From assembly GCF_026343115.1 (NCBI RefSeq), contig NZ_JAPEMC010000001.1:3286001-3350000 (forward strand): DNA of 64,000 nt, given 5' to 3'. Positions 53,778 to 62,547 of the stretch are shown in pieces. The stretch's first letter is position 1. Every line of letters starts with the position of its first letter. The notes beneath the pieces were generated by a model. The model saw nothing but the letters and a program-made list of their open reading frames with translations, was not told the DNA's origin and did no database searches. Both the position numbers and the translations under genes were made by a program. This DNA is from Streptomyces sp. NBC_00102 (GTDB lineage Bacteria; Actinomycetota; Actinomycetes; Streptomycetales; Streptomycetaceae).

Positions 53778-55160
53778 TCAGCGAGCCAGCCCTCGCCAGC
53801 CCTCCGGGTCCACGCCCCCGGGGATGGCGTCCGCCGGGTCGTAGGGCTCACGGGTGAAGACGAAGGAGCCCAGGTCCAGGTGGGACACCAACCCGTCGGT
53901 GTTCCGCACCATCCGCAGCCGCTCCCCCGCGTGGTACCCGCTGAGTCCGGTCCAGCTGCCGTCCGGCTCAGCCCGGAGCTTCGTACCCCGCCCGGTCCCC
54001 GCCAGCGGAGCCAGCTCCAGACAGCGGTCGTCCAGCAGCTTCACCACGTACCGCTGGGTACCCCAGTACCAGGGTCCGGTCAGGGCCAGCAGGTCCTGGT
54101 CGACCTCGGGCAGCGGGCGCCAGGGTTCCGGGATGCGGGGCTCCGCCTCCGCGACGATCCGCACGAGGTCCTGGGCCACCTCGGTGATGGGGGGCCCTGA
54201 GGTAGCGTTGGTCAGCACGACGGCGGCCACGTCGTCCTCCGCGCACACCCAGAGACAGGCCAGGAAGCCGGGCAACGAGCCGGAGTGTCCGAAGAGGGTG
54301 CGCCCGTCCCGGTGGACGACCTGGAGCCCGAGCCCGTACGTACCCGTCCAGTCGCCGGCCTCCAGCGGAACCGAGGGCGCCCGCATCTCCCGGACCGAGG
54401 CGGCGCTCAGGACCCGGTCGTCCCCCTCGGCGAGGAAGCCTGCGAAGGTGAGCAGGTCCCCCACGGTCGACCAGAGCTGCCCGGCGGGGGCCATCAGCCC
54501 CAGGTCATGGCTCGGTTCGGGCAGCATCACGTCGGCCCACGGGTGCACGGCCCAGCCTCCCGCGTGCGGCGCCTGCGGGTCCACGCTCGTACGACGCATC
54601 CCCAGCGGCTCCAGGATCTCGCGCCGCAGCACCTCCTCCCAGGAGTCCCCCCGTACCGCCTCGACGAGGGAACCGAGCACGGTGTAACCGGGGTTCGAGT
54701 AGTGGTGGCGGAGACCGGCCGGGTGCCGGAAGGGCTGCTCGCCGAGGACGGCGGCCAGGTCCGGGCGGGTGTCCCCGGGTGTCCGCTCCCACCACGGGGA
54801 GGGTGTCTCGGCGGTGAGTCCGGCGCCGTGACCGAGGAGCTGACGGATGCTCACTCCCCCGACGCCCGAGCCCGGCAGGTGCTTCTCCACCTGGTCGTCC
54901 AGATCGAGCAGCCCCTCGTCCCTCAGCCGGAGCACCAGAACGGCGGTGAAGGTCTTGGTGATCGAGCCGATCCGGTACTGCGTGTCGCTGTCGGGCTCAT
55001 GTCCGTCGACACAACTGCGCCCCCCGCTCCACCCGATCCGCCCGTCCCGGAGCACTCCGGCCACCATCGAGGGGGTGCGCCCCTCCCTCTGGGCGGTGGC
55101 GGTGCGGTGCAGCAGGGCCCGTCGGGTGGCCGGCAGCAGTTCTTCGTTCCATGACGTCAT
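53778..55160 (-). CDS. Serine hydrolase (beta-lactamase/class C type)
   Basis: A 460-residue penicillin-binding-like hydrolase without a signal peptide. The catalytic motifs are SITK (nucleophile Ser and Lys), Tyr-Ser-Asn in HHYSNPGY and HSG in LFGHSGSLPG. A C-terminal beta domain of about 110 residues follows. Such proteins are often esterases or D-amino-acid peptidases. ATG 55160 sits inside a 32-bp palindrome and lacks a visible ribosome binding site. It is 94 bases downstream of a MerR gene in the same direction. Confidence 0.9.
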   Translation of the reverse strand: MTSWNEELLPATRRALLHRTATAQREGRTPSMVAGVLRDGRIGWSGGRSCVDGHEPDSDTQYRIGSITKTFTAVLVLRLRDEGLLDLDDQVEKHLPGSGVGGVSIRQLLGHGAGLTAETPSPWWERTPGDTRPDLAAVLGEQPFRHPAGLRHHYSNPGYTVLGSLVEAVRGDSWEEVLRREILEPLGMRRTSVDPQAPHAGGWAVHPWADVMLPEPSHDLGLMAPAGQLWSTVGDLLTFAGFLAEGDDRVLSAASVREMRAPSVPLEAGDWTGTYGLGLQVVHRDGRTLFGHSGSLPGFLACLWVCAEDDVAAVVLTNATSGPPITEVAQDLVRIVAEAEPRIPEPWRPLPEVDQDLLALTGPWYWGTQRYVVKLLDDRCLELAPLAGTGRGTKLRAEPDGSWTGLSGYHAGERLRMVRNTDGLVSHLDLGSFVFTREPYDPADAIPGGVDPEGWRGLAR

Positions 55161-55171
55161 GGAACGAAGAA
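55140..55171. repeat. 32-bp perfect palindrome over a start codon
   Basis: TTCTTCGTTCCATGAC followed by its exact complement. The hydrolase ATG lies within it, and both strands read ATGACGTCATGGAACGAAGA. It could be an operator for the MerR protein or a hairpin over the translation start. Confidence 0.9.
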
Positions 55172-55254
55172 TGGTCGAAACCGGCGCCGCCCCGCGACTC
55201 CATTCAGCGCCGAAGCGCTCGGGGCCGGTAGACCGGTCAGGGCGCGTACACGGG

Positions 55255-55617
55255 TCAGGGCGCGGGCGAACCCTCGCGGGCCTGGGTGGCGGCGATGAGC
55301 CCGGTCAGCGACGTACGCGCCTCCGACAGCGCGGAGATCCGGTCGTCCAGACCCAGCAGGTGATCCTGGAGGATCTCCAGCCTGCAGCCGTCTACCGTGC
55401 CGTCCCCACCGACGCACGGCAGCAGATCCCGGATGACCCGGGTCGGCAGGCCGGCGTCCAGGAACGAGCGGATGCGGCGGACCACGACGGGGGCGCCGTC
55501 CTCGTAACGGCGGTGGCCGCTCGCGAGGCGGTGGGACTCCAGGAGGCCCTGCTCCTCGTAGTAGCGCAGCAGTCGGACAGAGGTACCCGTCACCTCGGAC
55601 AGCTCACCGATCTTCAT
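55255..55617 (-). CDS. MerR-family transcriptional regulator
   Basis: A 120-residue MerR protein. The HTH MKIGELSEVTGTSVRLLRYYEEQGLL is canonical, followed by HRRYEDG. The dimerisation helix and short tail contain two Cys (LPCVGGDGTVDGC) that could bind a metal or sense redox state. It is divergent from the monooxygenase gene, whose promoter has the 20-base spacer typical of MerR control. Confidence 0.94.
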   Translation of the reverse strand: MKIGELSEVTGTSVRLLRYYEEQGLLESHRLASGHRRYEDGAPVVVRRIRSFLDAGLPTRVIRDLLPCVGGDGTVDGCRLEILQDHLLGLDDRISALSEARTSLTGLIAATQAREGSPAP

Positions 55618-55637
55618 GTGGCGCTCCTCACAACCGC

Positions 55638-55669
55638 TTGAACCTCACACGGATGAGAGATCCTAGTGT
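55638..55669 (+). promoter_or_regulatory. MerR-type promoter with 20-base spacer, leaderless
   Basis: TTGAAC (55638-55643) and TAGTGT (55664-55669) are separated by 20 bases, too long for normal sigma contact but right for MerR-activated promoters. The -10 ends seven bases before ATG 55677, so the transcript is probably leaderless. Confidence 0.65.
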
Positions 55670-55676
55670 CGCGGCC

Positions 55677-56015
55677 ATGACGAACACACGGAACACGGCT
55701 CGCCCCATCGCCCTCTACGGATTCCTCCGGCCCCGGCCGGAGCGCGCGGACGAGGTCCGGCGCATCCTCCTCTCCTTCGTGACACCCACCAGGCAGGAAC
55801 CCGGCAACCTGCAGTACCACCTGCACGAGCACGAGGACGGCCGCTTCTTCCTTTACGAGGTCTGGCGCTCCCAGGAAGACCTCGACCGCCACAACGCGAC
55901 GCCCCCGCTGCGCGCCTTCCTGGAGAACCTGCCGACCTACCTGGAAGGACCCTCGGACGGCTTCTTCAACACCATGATCAGCCCGTACGAGGAAGGCGTA
56001 CCGGTCCCCGCGTGA
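55677..56015 (+). CDS. Antibiotic biosynthesis monooxygenase (ABM) domain protein
   Basis: A 112-residue ABM-fold protein: RPIALYGFLRPRPE, GNLQYHLHEHEDGRFFLYEVW and the following DLDRHNATPPLRAFL are typical of the putative quinol monooxygenase YgiN type. The gene lies behind a MerR-type promoter, so it may be induced by whatever the adjacent MerR senses. Its end overlaps the convergent gene by 38 bases. Confidence 0.92.
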   Translation: MTNTRNTARPIALYGFLRPRPERADEVRRILLSFVTPTRQEPGNLQYHLHEHEDGRFFLYEVWRSQEDLDRHNATPPLRAFLENLPTYLEGPSDGFFNTMISPYEEGVPVPA

Positions 56016-56526
56016 AGGGTGCAGCGACGAGCCGCCCGGTCCACGGCATCCGGCGGACGGGTCCGGGCGGCTCGTCGCTCCAGCTGTAGAGGCCGCCACC
56101 CGTGGTGACCGCGGATGCCGCCAGCCGGGACACTCCTCGCAGGACCGCCGGCAGATCGTCGTCGGTCATCTCGTCCCCGTCGTCAGCTCTGAGCCTCGCG
56201 GTCCAGCGGACTGCGAGCTCTTCCAAATCGGTGGAGTTGGCGTTGGTCAGCGCCCGGACCAACCGCGGCGGCAGAGCGAACACCTCGATGCCATCGTTCA
56301 AGGGCGCGGTGACCCACTCCGGCCATGGCCGCCACGCAAGGAGCTGCTCGATCGGCGGTACCTCGGCAGAGGGTTCCGCGAAGTACATGTCCCACTCCGC
56401 GATGGCACTGTCCGGCTCCATGAAACGGCAGGTCACCGAAGCAAACGCCGGGCCAGGTCCCCGAAGGCGCGTCTCGGCGGCGCTCTCGTCGTCCGGAGCG
56501 AGGAAGAACACGATGTCGTGAGCCAT
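55978..56526 (-). CDS. Hypothetical protein
   Basis: A 182-residue protein I do not recognise. It begins MAHDIVFFLAPDDESAAET, is rich in Trp and acidic residues in the middle (LLAWRPWPEW), and has no helices spanning the membrane. ATG 56526 is preferred; a longer frame to 56637 has poorer codon bias. The 3' end contains the hairpin 56023-56079 that could terminate the convergent monooxygenase transcript. Confidence 0.65.
   Translation of the reverse strand: MAHDIVFFLAPDDESAAETRLRGPGPAFASVTCRFMEPDSAIAEWDMYFAEPSAEVPPIEQLLAWRPWPEWVTAPLNDGIEVFALPPRLVRALTNANSTDLEELAVRWTARLRADDGDEMTDDDLPAVLRGVSRLAASAVTTGGGLYSWSDEPPGPVRRMPWTGRLVAAPFTRGPVRLPRTG
56023..56079 (+). terminator. Hairpin after the monooxygenase gene
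   Basis: AGCGACGAGCCGCCCGG pairs perfectly over 17 bases with 56063-56079 across a 23-base loop, starting eight bases after the stop at 56015. It lies inside the coding 3' end of the opposite gene. Confidence 0.7.
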
Positions 56527-56666
56527 CTCAGCATGGTGGCAGTCGGCCGAGCCGAGCGCCTGCCCCGTCCAGAAGAGCTGTTCTCCGTCCCGTGTCCTGT
56601 TGGCCACGGGGTGCCGTCGCCGATGGAAAGTGGCCACACGTCCCGCGAACCCGCGAAAGCGGCGGA

Positions 56667-58151
56667 TCAGGTCTGCGCCATGTCGACAAAACGGGAGTAG
56701 TGGCCCTGAAACGCCACGGTGATCGTGGCGGTGGGGCCGTTACGGTGCTTGGCGACGATCAGGTCCGCCTCGCCGGCGCGGGGTGACTCCTTCTCGTACG
56801 CGTCCTCACGGTGGAGCAGGATCACCATGTCGGCGTCCTGCTCGATGGAGCCGGACTCACGGAGGTCGGAGACCATCGGCTTCTTGTCCGTACGCTGCTC
56901 GGGACCTCGGTTCAGCTGGGAGAGCGCGATCACCGGAAGCTCCAGCTCCTTGGCGAGCAGCTTGAGGTTTCGGGACATGTCCGAGACCTCTTGCTGGCGG
57001 CTCTCGGCACGCTTCGAACCACCGGACTGCATCAGCTGCAGATAGTCGATGACGACCAGCTTGAGGTCGTTGCGCTGCTTGAGACGACGGCACTTCGCCC
57101 GGATCTCCATCATGGAGAGGTTGGGCGAGTCATCGATGTACAGCGGAGCCGCCGAGACGTCCGGCATCCGCCGGGCCAGGCGCGTCCAGTCCTCGTCCGT
57201 CATGGTGCCCGACCGCATGTGGTGCAGGGCCACCCGGGCCTCGGCCGAAAGCAGACGCATCGCGATCTCGTTGCGCCCCATTTCCAGGGAGAAGATCACG
57301 CTCGGGAGGTTGCCCTTGATCGAGCAGGCCCGGGCGAAGTCCAGCGCCAGGGTCGACTTACCCATGGCGGGACGGGCGGCGATGACGATCATCTGTCCGG
57401 GGTGCAGACCGTTGGTCAGCGCGTCCAGGTCGGTGAACCCCGTGGGGACACCGGTCATCTCACCGCTGCGGGAACCGATCGCCTCGATCTCGTCGAGTGC
57501 GCCCTCCATGATGTCGCCGAGCGGCAGGTAGTCCTCGCTGGTGCGCTGCTCGGTGACGGCGTAGATCTCCGCCTGGGCGGAGTTGACGATGTCGTCGACG
57601 TCTCCGTCGGCCGCGTATCCCATCTGTGTGATCTTCGTACCGGCTTCGACCAGGCGGCGGAGCACGGCCCGCTCATGGACGATCTCGGCGTAGTACGAGG
57701 CGTTCGCCGCGGTCGGCACCGACTGGACGAGGGTGTGGAGATACGGCGCGCCGCCGACCTTGGTGATCTCGCCGCGCCGGACCAGCTCGGCGGCGACCGT
57801 GATCGGGTCGGCGGGCTCGCCCTTGGCGTAGAGATCGAGAATGGCCGTGTAGACGGTCTCGTGGGCGGGGCGGTAGAAGTCGTGCCCCTTGATGACCTCC
57901 ACGACCTCCGCGATGGCGTCCTTGGAGAGCAGCATGCCGCCGAGCACCGACTGCTCGGCATCCAAGTCCTGCGGGGGCACCCGCTCGAAACCCGGAGAGC
58001 CGCCTTCCCAGTCGCTGTCACGACCCCGGTCGTGCCGGTCGTCGCGCCCCGCGCGGTCACCGCGTTCGCCGCGACGCTGACGGGAAACAGGCAGACGGTC
58101 ACTGGGACCGACGTCGGCCCAGGGCTCGTCCAAAGGCTCCGGAATGCTCAC
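56667..58151 (-). CDS. dnaB: Replicative DNA helicase
   Basis: A 494-residue DnaB helicase. The N-terminal DnaG-interacting domain covers about 60-160. The RecA-like motor has Walker A ARPAMGKST (Lys265) and Walker B LVVIDYLQLM. There is no intein. A hydrophilic Arg/Asp-rich N-terminal tail of about 50 residues is a streptomycete trait. GTG 58151 follows GGAGGAGG by seven bases; a longer frame to 58190 has no such site. DnaA boxes lie upstream. Confidence 0.97.
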   Translation of the reverse strand: MSIPEPLDEPWADVGPSDRLPVSRQRRGERGDRAGRDDRHDRGRDSDWEGGSPGFERVPPQDLDAEQSVLGGMLLSKDAIAEVVEVIKGHDFYRPAHETVYTAILDLYAKGEPADPITVAAELVRRGEITKVGGAPYLHTLVQSVPTAANASYYAEIVHERAVLRRLVEAGTKITQMGYAADGDVDDIVNSAQAEIYAVTEQRTSEDYLPLGDIMEGALDEIEAIGSRSGEMTGVPTGFTDLDALTNGLHPGQMIVIAARPAMGKSTLALDFARACSIKGNLPSVIFSLEMGRNEIAMRLLSAEARVALHHMRSGTMTDEDWTRLARRMPDVSAAPLYIDDSPNLSMMEIRAKCRRLKQRNDLKLVVIDYLQLMQSGGSKRAESRQQEVSDMSRNLKLLAKELELPVIALSQLNRGPEQRTDKKPMVSDLRESGSIEQDADMVILLHREDAYEKESPRAGEADLIVAKHRNGPTATITVAFQGHYSRFVDMAQT

Positions 58152-58609
58152 CGGGCCACCTCCTCCCGTCCGCTTCGCGGACCTAGCCATGCCACTCTTT
58201 CTTACGGCACGGCACCGACAAACAGGACACCCGACTCCGCTTACTGCGCTTCGATTTCAGCGCGTTCCGAAGGACGGCCGGAGTACGGGCGACGGTCCAC
58301 GGTAGGCCGCCACGCACCGTCAGCCAATCTGGTTATCCACAGGGCATGTGGACGACGGACCAGATGCTGTGGAGAAGTCCGCCGATCCTGTGCACGGACC
58401 GGGGGACAGCACTGTGGACAAACTCATAACATCGGCACGCACGCACCCCTGACCTGGCATTTTCCCGTCCACCGACTGTGGGGGAGAAAAACTTTCCCGC
58501 TTCTTTCAAGATCACTTCGAACGACGCGTGGCCCAGCGCACAGACCCTGCGAAAGTAAGGACTGCAAGGGACTTGCGTGCATTACCTGTGGAAGATTGGA
58601 TTGGCTCTC
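58152..58609. other. Divergent non-coding region between dnaB and the MATE gene
   Basis: About 460 bases, AT-richer in the centre, holding the third DnaA-box cluster and presumably both promoters. No gene is supported. Confidence 0.75.
58333..58421. promoter_or_regulatory. Third cluster of DnaA boxes, upstream of dnaB
   Basis: Four consensus boxes in 89 bases: TTATCCACA at 58333-58341 (+), and on the complement TCGTCCACA at 58347-58355, TTCTCCACA at 58368-58376 and TTGTCCACA at 58413-58421. A one-mismatch box follows at 58587. The close spacing (14, 21 and 45 bases) resembles oriC-type arrays. It may titrate DnaA, regulate dnaB, or both. Confidence 0.85.
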
Positions 58610-59947
58610 ATGACCAAGGCCCCCGTGACACCGGCATCAGGTCGCCGACGGCACGACCGGGAGATCGTCGCACTCGCCGTGCCCGCCTTCGGCGCACTCG
58701 TGGCCGAGCCCCTTTTTCTCATGGTGGACAGCGCGATCGTGGGCCACCTCGGCACCCGGCAACTGGCCGGGCTCGGGGTGTCCGCAGCACTTCTCTCCAC
58801 CGCCGTCAGCATCTTCGTCTTCCTCGCCTACGCCACCACCGCGGCCGTCGCCCGCCGTCTCGGCGCGGGCGATCTCGCCTCCGCGATCCGCCAGGGCATG
58901 GACGGCATCTGGCTCGCCCTGCTCCTGGGGGCTCTGGTCGTCGCAGCCGCCCTGCCCACCGCACCGTGGATCGACGATCTCCTCGGCGCCTCCGAAACCG
59001 CGGCTCCCTACGCGACCACCTACCTCCGCATCTCGACGCTCGGAATACCGGCCATGCTGGTCGTACTGGCGGCGACCGGTGTGCTGCGTGGACTCCAGGA
59101 CACCCGCACTCCGCTCTACGTCGCCATCGGCGGCTTCTCCGCCAACGCGATCCTCAACGCGGTCCTGGTCTACGGCGCCGACCTGGGCATCGCCGGCTCC
59201 GCCTGGGGCACCGTGATCGCACAGACAGGCATGGCCGCCGCCTATCTGGTGGTGGTCGTCCGGGGCGCCCGTCGGCACAGAGCATCGCTCCGCCCCGACG
59301 CGGCGGGCATCCGCGCGAGTGCCCGAGCCGGAGTTCCGCTGCTGATCCGAACGCTCTCCCTGCGCGCGGTCCTCGTCATCGCCACCGCGGTCGCCGCCCG
59401 GCTCGGCGACGTGGAGATCGCGGCGCACCAGATCGTCCTCTCGCTCTGGACCCTCGCGGCCTTCGCCCTGGACGCCATCGCCATCGCCGGTCAGGCGATC
59501 ATCGGGCGCTATCTCGGCGCCGACGACGCCAAGGGAGCGCGTGAGGCGTGCCGTCGGATGGTGGAGTGGGGCCTGGCCGCGGGAGTGGTGCTCGGCGCTC
59601 TCATCGTGCTCGCCCGCCCCCTCTTCATCCCGCTGTTCACCAGCGACTCGTCCGTACGCGACACCCTGCTGCCCGCACTGCTGGTGGTGGCGGTCTCCCA
59701 GCCGATCGCCGGGGTCGTCTTCATCCTGGACGGGGTGCTCATGGGCGCCGGAGACGGGCGCTATCTGGCTCTGGCCATGCTGGTCACCCTGGCCGTCTTC
59801 GCCCCGGTGGCCCTGCTGATCCCCACCCTCGGCGGCGGACTCACGGCACTCTGGTGGGCCATGGACCTGATGATGGCCGTCCGGCTCATCACCCTGTGGC
59901 TCCGCGCCCGCTCGGGTCGGTGGCTCGTCACCGGCGCCACCCGCTGA
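58610..59947 (+). CDS. MATE-family efflux transporter (DinF-like)
   Basis: A 445-residue exporter with twelve predicted helices. FGALVAEPLFLMVDSAIVGHLGT in helix 1-2 and the internally repeated RGLQDTRTPLY / AGDGRYLALA segments mark the DinF branch. It exports cationic or hydrophobic compounds by H+ or Na+ exchange. The position between dnaB and rplI is conserved in Streptomyces. ATG 58610 is preferred to GTG 58577. Confidence 0.92.
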   Translation: MTKAPVTPASGRRRHDREIVALAVPAFGALVAEPLFLMVDSAIVGHLGTRQLAGLGVSAALLSTAVSIFVFLAYATTAAVARRLGAGDLASAIRQGMDGIWLALLLGALVVAAALPTAPWIDDLLGASETAAPYATTYLRISTLGIPAMLVVLAATGVLRGLQDTRTPLYVAIGGFSANAILNAVLVYGADLGIAGSAWGTVIAQTGMAAAYLVVVVRGARRHRASLRPDAAGIRASARAGVPLLIRTLSLRAVLVIATAVAARLGDVEIAAHQIVLSLWTLAAFALDAIAIAGQAIIGRYLGADDAKGAREACRRMVEWGLAAGVVLGALIVLARPLFIPLFTSDSSVRDTLLPALLVVAVSQPIAGVVFILDGVLMGAGDGRYLALAMLVTLAVFAPVALLIPTLGGGLTALWWAMDLMMAVRLITLWLRARSGRWLVTGATR

Positions 59948-59981
59948 TCCGGGTACGCCTCGCTGACGGATGAATCGTCAT

Positions 59982-59995
59982 GTTTCACGTGAAAC
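59982..59995. other. parS: parS site
   Basis: Perfect GTTTCACGTGAAAC three bases before the bidirectional terminator between the MATE and rplI genes. Confidence 0.95.
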
Positions 59996-59998
59996 GAC

Positions 59999-60030
59999 GA
60001 AGGGCCGTACCCCGCGGGGTACGGCCCTTC
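59999..60030. terminator. Bidirectional terminator, 32-bp perfect palindrome
   Basis: GAAGGGCCGTACCCCG and its exact complement. It terminates the rpsF-ssb-rpsR-rplI transcript leftward and the MATE transcript rightward. Confidence 0.92.
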
Positions 60031-60053
60031 ACCTAACTCGTACGAGCACTGCC

Positions 60054-60500
60054 TCAGGCAGCGACAACCTCGACGCCGAGCTGCGCCGCGACCTCGGGGT
60101 GCAGGCGCACGGACACCTGGTGTCCGCCGAGCGTCTTGATCGGCGAACCGAACTCGACGCGACGCTTGTCGACCTCCGGGCCACCGGCAGCCTTGATCGC
60201 CGAAGCGACGTCGGCCGGGGTGACGGAGCCGAAGAGGCGGCCGGCGTCGCCGGAGCGAACAGCCAGACGGACCTTCACGGACTCGAGCTTGGCCTTGATC
60301 TCGTTGGCCTGCTCGATCGTCGCGATCTCGTGGATCTTGCGGGCGCGGCGGATCTGCGCCACGTCCTTCTCGCCACCCTTGGTCCAGCGAATGGCAAAGC
60401 CACGCGGGACCAGGTAGTTGCGAGCGTATCCGTCCTTGACGTCGACGACGTCGCCGGCGGCACCGAGGCCAGTGACCTCGTGGGTGAGGATGATCTTCAT
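60054..60500 (-). CDS. rplI: 50S ribosomal protein L9
   Basis: A 148-residue L9: [34 protein letters not shown] is the N-terminal rRNA-binding domain, then the long connecting helix and C-terminal domain. Last gene of rpsF-ssb-rpsR-rplI, 18 bases after rpsR. Confidence 0.99.
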   Translation of the reverse strand: MKIILTHEVTGLGAAGDVVDVKDGYARNYLVPRGFAIRWTKGGEKDVAQIRRARKIHEIATIEQANEIKAKLESVKVRLAVRSGDAGRLFGSVTPADVASAIKAAGGPEVDKRRVEFGSPIKTLGGHQVSVRLHPEVAAQLGVEVVAA

Positions 60501-60518
60501 GTTTGCGTCACCCTTCCC

Positions 60519-60755
60519 TTATCGCGCGGTGGACGTGTAGGGCAGCAGCGCCATCTCACGGCTGTTCTTGACTGCCGTGGCGACGTCACGCTGGTGCTGA
60601 GTGCAGTTGCCCGTAACGCGGCGGGCACGGATCTTGCCGCGGTCGGAAATGAACTTCCGCAGCATGTTCGTGTCCTTGTAGTCCACGTACTGGGTCTTGT
60701 CCTTGCAGAACGCGCAGACCTTCTTCTTAGGCTTGCGCACAGGCGGCTTCGCCAT
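60519..60755 (-). CDS. rpsR: 30S ribosomal protein S18
   Basis: A 78-residue S18 with [17 protein letters not shown]. It keeps Cys residues in VCAFCKDK and GNCTQHQ, so it is a zinc-ribbon-like form; streptomycetes usually have a second, Cys-free S18 used under zinc limitation elsewhere. It is 44 bases after ssb. Confidence 0.98.
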   Translation of the reverse strand: MAKPPVRKPKKKVCAFCKDKTQYVDYKDTNMLRKFISDRGKIRARRVTGNCTQHQRDVATAVKNSREMALLPYTSTAR

Positions 60756-60799
60756 GGTGTTTCTCCTGTGTGATCAAGAAGTGGGGGTACGAGCCGGAC

Positions 60800-61411
60800 C
60801 TAGAAAGGAGGCTCGTCCGAGTAGCCGCCGCCGCTGGAACCGCCGGAGCTTCCGCCCCAGCCGCCCTGGCCGCCCCCGCCCTGCTGGCCGCCGGAGGGTG
60901 CGCCGGTCGCCCACGGGTCGGCGTCGGGAGCACCGCCGCCGCCCTGCTGGCCACCGCCACCGGGACCGCCGCCCCAGTTGCCGCCACCCTGCTGGCCGCC
61001 GCCGTATCCACCCTGGCCGCCACCCTGGCCGCCCTGCCCACCGCGACCCGCGGTCTTGGTGACCTTGGCCGTGGCGCTCTTCAAGCTGGGGCCGACCTCG
61101 TCGACGTCCAGCTCGTAGACCGTGCGCTTGATGCCCTCACGGTCCTCGTAGGACCGCTGCTTCAGCCGACCCTGCACAATGACGCGCATGCCTCGCTGAA
61201 GCGACTCCGCGACGTTCTCCGCCGCCTGACGCCAGACCGAGCAGGTGAGGAACAGGCCTTCGCCGTCCTTCCACTCATTGGTCTGCCGATCGAAGATGCG
61301 GGGTGTGGACGCGACACGGAACTTCGCGACCGCCGCACCGGAAGAGGTGAAGCGCAGCTCGGGGTCGTCGACGAGATTGCCGACGACCGTGATGACGGTC
61401 TCGCCTGCCAT
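60800..61411 (-). CDS. ssb: Single-stranded DNA-binding protein
   Basis: A 203-residue SSB. The OB fold covers residues 1-110 ([41 protein letters not shown]). A long Gly/Gln-rich linker follows, and the acidic tip YSDEPPF recruits partner proteins. In Streptomyces this essential SsbA is cotranscribed with rpsF. Confidence 0.98.
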   Translation of the reverse strand: MAGETVITVVGNLVDDPELRFTSSGAAVAKFRVASTPRIFDRQTNEWKDGEGLFLTCSVWRQAAENVAESLQRGMRVIVQGRLKQRSYEDREGIKRTVYELDVDEVGPSLKSATAKVTKTAGRGGQGGQGGGQGGYGGGQQGGGNWGGGPGGGGQQGGGGAPDADPWATGAPSGGQQGGGGQGGWGGSSGGSSGGGYSDEPPF

Positions 61412-61482
61412 GGATGAACCTCTCGGCGGGGATTTCTTAACTCTGGCTGCTACTCGAACCCGATGACCGCTGAGCTAGATGC

Positions 61483-61773
61483 TCAGTGGGTCTCGGGACG
61501 GAGGACCTTGGTCCGGAGGACCGACTCGTTCAGGTTCATCTGGCGGTCGAGCTCCTTGACGACCGCAGGCTCGGCCTGCAGGTCGAGGACCGAGTAGATG
61601 CCCTCGGGCTTCTTCTTGATCTCGTAGGCGAGCCGACGACGGCCCCAGGTGTCGACCTTCTCAACCTTCCCGTTGCCCTCACGGACGACGGAGAGGAAGT
61701 TCTCGATCAGGGGAGAGACAGCGCGCTCTTCCAGATCGGGGTCGAGGATGACCATCACTTCGTAGTGACGCAT
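61483..61773 (-). CDS. rpsF: 30S ribosomal protein S6
   Basis: A 96-residue S6: [41 protein letters not shown] 61773 is preceded by AAAGGAGGT, an almost perfect ribosome binding site. First gene of the operon with ssb, rpsR and rplI. The 276-base upstream gap (61774-62049) must contain the operon promoter and that of the small membrane gene. Confidence 0.98.
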   Translation of the reverse strand: MRHYEVMVILDPDLEERAVSPLIENFLSVVREGNGKVEKVDTWGRRRLAYEIKKKPEGIYSVLDLQAEPAVVKELDRQMNLNESVLRTKVLRPETH

Positions 61774-62049
61774 GTGGAACCCACCTCCTTTGGACTCAGC
61801 GGCCACGGTCGTTCCGTGGCAGGAGGGTCGTGATGCGTACGCATCGGTGTCCGTCGGGCGGAACAGCGACTCGGCGGGCATCTCGGGAAGAGTGCCGCCG
61901 GGCAGCCTCAAGGCAGACACCGGTGCAGACCGTACAGACTACCTGCCATGGACCCCCGGGTTGAAATCCAGGGCCAAGGATGCGCAATCTGTACATATCG
62001 GATGTGAGCGGCGTCTCAGTACGCCGCCCCCTTCGGCAGGAGGCACTTC

Positions 62050-62376
62050 ATGGCCCAGGTAGCGCACACCCGCCCGCGGAACCGCCCCACCGGCTCCCTC
62101 TTCGCCACGGACGGCAGGCCCCATCCGCTCCAGGACACCCTGATGGTGGTGACCGGAGTCCTCGGCGTCCTGGCCTTCGTGTCGGCCATGTTCCACGACC
62201 TGCACCTGCTCAGCTCGTGGGCCGGGCTCGTCGGCATCCTGGTCGGCGGCTACGGAATGTGGATTTCCAGGACCACCTGGGAGCGGTTCGCCCTGATCAT
62301 GGGCATCGGCTCCTCCGCCGTGGGTTTCTACCTCGGAATGGCCCACGGAGGCCTCTTCGGCGGAGTGGTCAGCTGA
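62050..62376 (+). CDS. Small integral membrane protein
   Basis: A 108-residue protein with three hydrophobic helices (about 30-50, 55-72 and 80-105) and a short basic N-terminus. It is conserved at this site in streptomycetes between rpsF and femX. ATG 62050 follows CAGGAGG. Function unknown. Confidence 0.85.
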   Translation: MAQVAHTRPRNRPTGSLFATDGRPHPLQDTLMVVTGVLGVLAFVSAMFHDLHLLSSWAGLVGILVGGYGMWISRTTWERFALIMGIGSSAVGFYLGMAHGGLFGGVVS

Positions 62377-62393
62377 CCCGGCAGGTCCCGCGC

Positions 62394-62420
62394 GGCCCCG
62401 GCGGCAGCTCCGCCGGGGCC
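62394..62420 (+). terminator. Terminator before femX
   Basis: GGCCCCGGCGG-CAGCT-CCGCCGGGGCC, an 11-bp perfect stem 18 bases after the small membrane gene. Confidence 0.85.
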
Positions 62421-62547
62421 CTCGCGACACCGGCTCGCGGCCAAGTGCCGTACGGGCCAGAACGGGCGCTCCCCGCTCACAGTAGGCTTCGGCGCGAGAG
62501 CCGGAGCCCCTGACCGATGGGGACACACCTGCCGAGGAGCGCCCCGC

